NCBI GenBank assembly: GCA_012522615.1
Contig: JAAYKB010000087.1
Coordinates: 1 to 24,523, forward strand
DNA from: Clostridiales bacterium
GTDB taxonomy: Bacteria; Bacillota; Clostridia; Oscillospirales; Acutalibacteraceae
Direction of reading: 5' to 3'
DNA: 24,523 bases
Part shown: piece by piece, positions 22,368 to 24,523 of the stretch
How the letters are laid out: every line of letters starts with the position of its first letter
Numbering within the stretch: position 1 is the stretch's first letter
Notes under the pieces: model-generated
Seen by the model: the letters and a program-made list of their open reading frames with translations, nothing else
Told to the model about the DNA's origin: nothing
Databases searched by the model: none
Translations under genes and position numbers: made by a program

Positions 22368-23831
22368 TCAACTGCTGAATTCCGAAAGCAGGCGTTGCTT
22401 TTCATCCCAGAGCGGCTGCGACAAATCAACATAGTATTTATGCGGATTTTCAAAACGCAGTACTTCATCCCACATGGTTTCAATCTGCTGTTTGCAATAA
22501 GAGCGTATTTCTTGGACGTCAGGGGAGCCGTAAACACGTTTCCCGCCGGCAAAAAGCTGCACCTGAAGCTCGTGTGCGATAAAGTTGTCAACCGTTTTAC
22601 GTTTCCAGATGTGGTCCGGATCAAATATGACATAGGGTTTTGTGTCGTCAATTACTTCATCGCGCAAGGTTATGACGTCGGCAATGGCCTTTCCGCTTTC
22701 ACGGTCATAAAGCCTCCATACCTTTTTAAAGCATGGATTTGTAATCTTGCTTACGTTATCGCTTACCTTTATTTTCGGTATAACCTTTCCATCGACCTCG
22801 ACAGCCGATAGCTTGTAAACGCCCCCGAAAACCGGATTGCTTGCAGCGGTTATCAGACGTTCGCCTACGCCGAAGCTGTCAACCGATGCCCCCTGGAGAA
22901 TCATATCGCGTATTATATATTCGTCAAGCGCATTTGAAGCGGTGATTTTGCAGTCGGGATAGCCCGCCTCATCCAACATTTTTCTCGCCTTTTTACTGAG
23001 ATAGGTAATATCCCCCGAATCAATGCGGATGCCTGCCGGACGGGCGCCGCGCGGCAGAAGCTCTTCATTAAAGGTGCGGATTGCATTTGGTATGCCCGAT
23101 TTCAAGGTGTTATAGGTGTCCACAAGTAAAATACATGCATGGGGATATTCGCTTGCATATGTCTTAAATGCTTCCAGTTCGCTGTCAAAAAGCTGAACCC
23201 AGCTGTGTGCCATGGTTCCGAGGGCGGGGATGCCATATTTCTGTTCGGCTATTGTACAGGAGGTACCCTTGCAACCCCCGATATACGCCGCCCTTGCGCC
23301 GTAAATCGCGGCGTCATAGCTGTGGGCGCGGCGTGAGCCGAACTCTATAATATCGCGGCCCTGAGCCGCCCTGACCATGCGATTTGCCTTGGTTGCAATC
23401 AAAGATTGATGATTAATTGTCAACAAAACCATGGTTTCGATAAACTGCGCCTGAATGATAGGCCCGCGTACAGTGACGACAGGTTCATAAGGAAATATCG
23501 GGGTACCCTCTGGTATCGCCCAAACATCGCAAGAAAATTTGAAGTTTTTAAGATAGTCAAGAAAGTTCTGGCTGAAAATATTTCTCGATTTCAGGTATTC
23601 TATATCCTTAGAGGTAAAGGAAAGGCGTTCAAGATATTCAACCAGCTGCTGGACACCCGCCATGATTGCAAACCCGCCGTCGTCGGGTATTTTTCTGAAA
23701 AACATATCAAAATAAGCAATCTGGTCTGCTCTCCCGTTGCTGAAAAAACCGTTAGCCATGGTTATTTCATAAAAGTCGGTCAGCATTGTCAGGTTTTCCT
23801 GCCTGAAACCAGATGTTTTTACTTCATCCAC
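22368..23831 (-). CDS. pncB: Nicotinate phosphoribosyltransferase
   Basis: The 487-residue enzyme makes nicotinate mononucleotide from nicotinate and PRPP, releasing pyrophosphate, in NAD salvage. Family motifs are RQENLTMLTDFYEITMANG near the N-terminus (10-28), FGSRRAH (164-170), and GTMAHSW (205-211), with H209 at the position of the conserved active-site histidine. IRIDSGD and an FGVGERL segment further on belong to the phosphate-binding half. The start is GTG at 23831; the next in-frame ATG (residue 16) would remove conserved RQENLT. AAAGG lies about 14 nt upstream, a weak site. The gene begins 34 nt after ppa on the same strand, so the two form an operon. Confidence 0.93.
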   Translation of the reverse strand: MDEVKTSGFRQENLTMLTDFYEITMANGFFSNGRADQIAYFDMFFRKIPDDGGFAIMAGVQQLVEYLERLSFTSKDIEYLKSRNIFSQNFLDYLKNFKFSCDVWAIPEGTPIFPYEPVVTVRGPIIQAQFIETMVLLTINHQSLIATKANRMVRAAQGRDIIEFGSRRAHSYDAAIYGARAAYIGGCKGTSCTIAEQKYGIPALGTMAHSWVQLFDSELEAFKTYASEYPHACILLVDTYNTLKSGIPNAIRTFNEELLPRGARPAGIRIDSGDITYLSKKARKMLDEAGYPDCKITASNALDEYIIRDMILQGASVDSFGVGERLITAASNPVFGGVYKLSAVEVDGKVIPKIKVSDNVSKITNPCFKKVWRLYDRESGKAIADVITLRDEVIDDTKPYVIFDPDHIWKRKTVDNFIAHELQVQLFAGGKRVYGSPDVQEIRSYCKQQIETMWDEVLRFENPHKYYVDLSQPLWDEKQRLLSEFSS

Positions 23832-23865
23832 TTTGCTTCACGTACCTTTCAGGTGTTATGTTATC

Positions 23866-24408
23866 TCACGAACCGCGTCTGTCGCAGAAATGCTTATCGT
23901 ATTCGTCAATACAATGCCTGATAGCCTTTACCGCTTCGTTTCTTCCGAGCACTTCCTTGATGACGGTTTCCTTGCCTTCAAGGGATTTATAAACCGAAAA
24001 AAAGTGCTGTATCTCGTCAAAAGTATGGGCCGGGAGTTCGGAAATATCATTATAGCACGACAGAGAGGGGTCTCTAAAGGGTACGGCGATAATCTTTTCG
24101 TCAAGCCCCTTGTCGTCCGACATCTTTATGACGCCTATTGGAAAGCACTGTACCAGGGTCATAGGCACAATCGATTCCTGGCACATGACAAGGACGTCAA
24201 GGGGATCTCCATCGTCCGCGTAGGTGCGGGGAATAAATCCGTAGTTTGCCGGATAGTGTGTTGCGGTGTATAAGACGCGATCAAGCCGCAGCAACCCCGT
24301 ATCCTTATCCATTTCATATTTGTTTTTACCGCCTTTGGGAATCTCGATAACAGCGGTGAAATCTTCGGGCTGTATACAGCTTTTCGATATATCATGCCAT
24401 ATATTCAT
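23866..24408 (-). CDS. ppa: Inorganic pyrophosphatase, family I
   Basis: The 180-residue soluble enzyme hydrolyses pyrophosphate to two phosphates. The family I signature DGDPLD is at 66-71, with EIPKGGKNKYE (22-32), HYPANYGFIP (51-60) and DKGLDEKIIAVP further on. The start is ATG 24408 (MNIWHDI, the usual family beginning). TTG at 24417 would be only 3 nt from the AGGA core of GGAAGGAA (24426-24419), which is too close, while the ATG is 10-12 nt away. It heads the minus-strand ppa-pncB operon, so the phosphatase can pull the pyrophosphate-releasing phosphoribosyltransferase forward. Confidence 0.93.
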   Translation of the reverse strand: MNIWHDISKSCIQPEDFTAVIEIPKGGKNKYEMDKDTGLLRLDRVLYTATHYPANYGFIPRTYADDGDPLDVLVMCQESIVPMTLVQCFPIGVIKMSDDKGLDEKIIAVPFRDPSLSCYNDISELPAHTFDEIQHFFSVYKSLEGKETVIKEVLGRNEAVKAIRHCIDEYDKHFCDRRGS

Positions 24409-24432
24409 ACTAATCAATTTCCTTCCAGAGCT

Positions 24433-24452
24433 TTATGCCCAAAAGGACATAA
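24433..24452 (-). other. Leader hairpin of the ppa mRNA
   Basis: In the minus-strand RNA, TTATGTCC and GGGCATAA pair (8 bp with one G-U) around TTTT. This places a small stem about 10-30 nt from the predicted transcript start and just ahead of the GGAAGGAA ribosome binding site. It could stabilise the 5' end; no T-run follows. Confidence 0.4.
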
Positions 24453-24467
24453 GACCGAATTTATATC

Positions 24468-24496
24468 ATTATATATCTGTAGTTTGATATAATCAA
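24468..24496 (-). promoter_or_regulatory. Sigma-A promoter for ppa-pncB with an overlapping palindrome
   Basis: On the minus strand TTGATT (24496-24491), a 17-nt spacer and a perfect TATAAT (24473-24468) form a strong vegetative promoter starting near 24461. The palindrome TTGAT-ATA-ATCAA (24484-24496, plus-strand reading) covers the -35 and could be an operator. Confidence 0.65.
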
Positions 24497-24523
24497 GTAA
24501 GATATGGTAAAGCCAAAACAAAA

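Noticed and set aside
1..24523. Mobile elements, CRISPR arrays, tRNA/rRNA genes, toxin-antitoxin or defence genes
   Set aside because: None seen: no transposase, integrase or repeat-spacer pattern, no cloverleaf, and every substantial gene matches a housekeeping, metabolic or sporulation family apart from the small zinc-ribbon protein.

Overview
The window looks like chromosomal core DNA from an anaerobic, endospore-forming Clostridia-type Firmicute. The evidence is a yab sporulation/division cluster in near-Bacillus order (yabM-like flippase, mazG, rqcP/yabO, yabP, yabQ, divIC, yabR), the clostridial recJ-rel-MBL-hemZ neighbourhood, long-form HPF, heterodimeric-type [4Fe-4S] fumarase, strong AGGAGG-type ribosome binding sites and frequent TTG/GTG starts. 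I cannot name the genus. No tRNA, rRNA, CRISPR array, transposase or phage gene was seen.

Layout. 1-500: the 3' tail of an upstream gene, its terminator, and a 400-nt AT-rich regulatory stretch containing a 17-nt palindrome. 502-1878: an AT-rich gene for a cytoplasmic GH28-like beta-helix protein, unlike its GC-richer neighbours and closed by its own terminator. 2025-9403: a tightly packed plus-strand operon, recJ, rel, an MBL-fold hydrolase, hemZ and a uridine-kinase-like gene. hemZ carries an in-frame amber codon. 9439-12075: a promoter, then a small coiled-coil/zinc-ribbon gene, purine nucleoside phosphorylase and an MTA/SAH deaminase (purine and SAM-product salvage). 12065-17326: the yab cluster, with a HU gene placed between mazG and rqcP, ended by a terminator after yabR. 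17360-19387: an amidohydrolase and a fumarase alpha subunit with no beta subunit next to it. 19407-20115: hpf as a single-gene unit with its own promoter, structured leader and terminator. 20218-22261: an RlmL-type RNA methyltransferase and a diacylglycerol-kinase-family lipid kinase. 22311-22363: a perfect 22-bp inverted repeat between convergent genes. 22368-24496 (minus strand): ppa-pncB with a clear sigma-A-type promoter. The pairing makes sense because nicotinate phosphoribosyltransferase releases the pyrophosphate that Ppa removes.

The most interesting non-coding observation is the 192-nt gap between rqcP and yabP. It holds a good match to a sigma-E (mother-cell) promoter followed by three back-to-back hairpins, the first with a GAAA tetraloop, just before the yabP ribosome binding site. 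This suggests a structured leader on a sporulation operon. Other points are the amber-split hemZ, the orphan fumarase alpha subunit, the hpf leader that can mask its own ribosome binding site, and the strong hairpin after HU that lacks a U-tract. All readings come from inspection by eye. Family assignments rest on motifs, and no database search or folding program was run.
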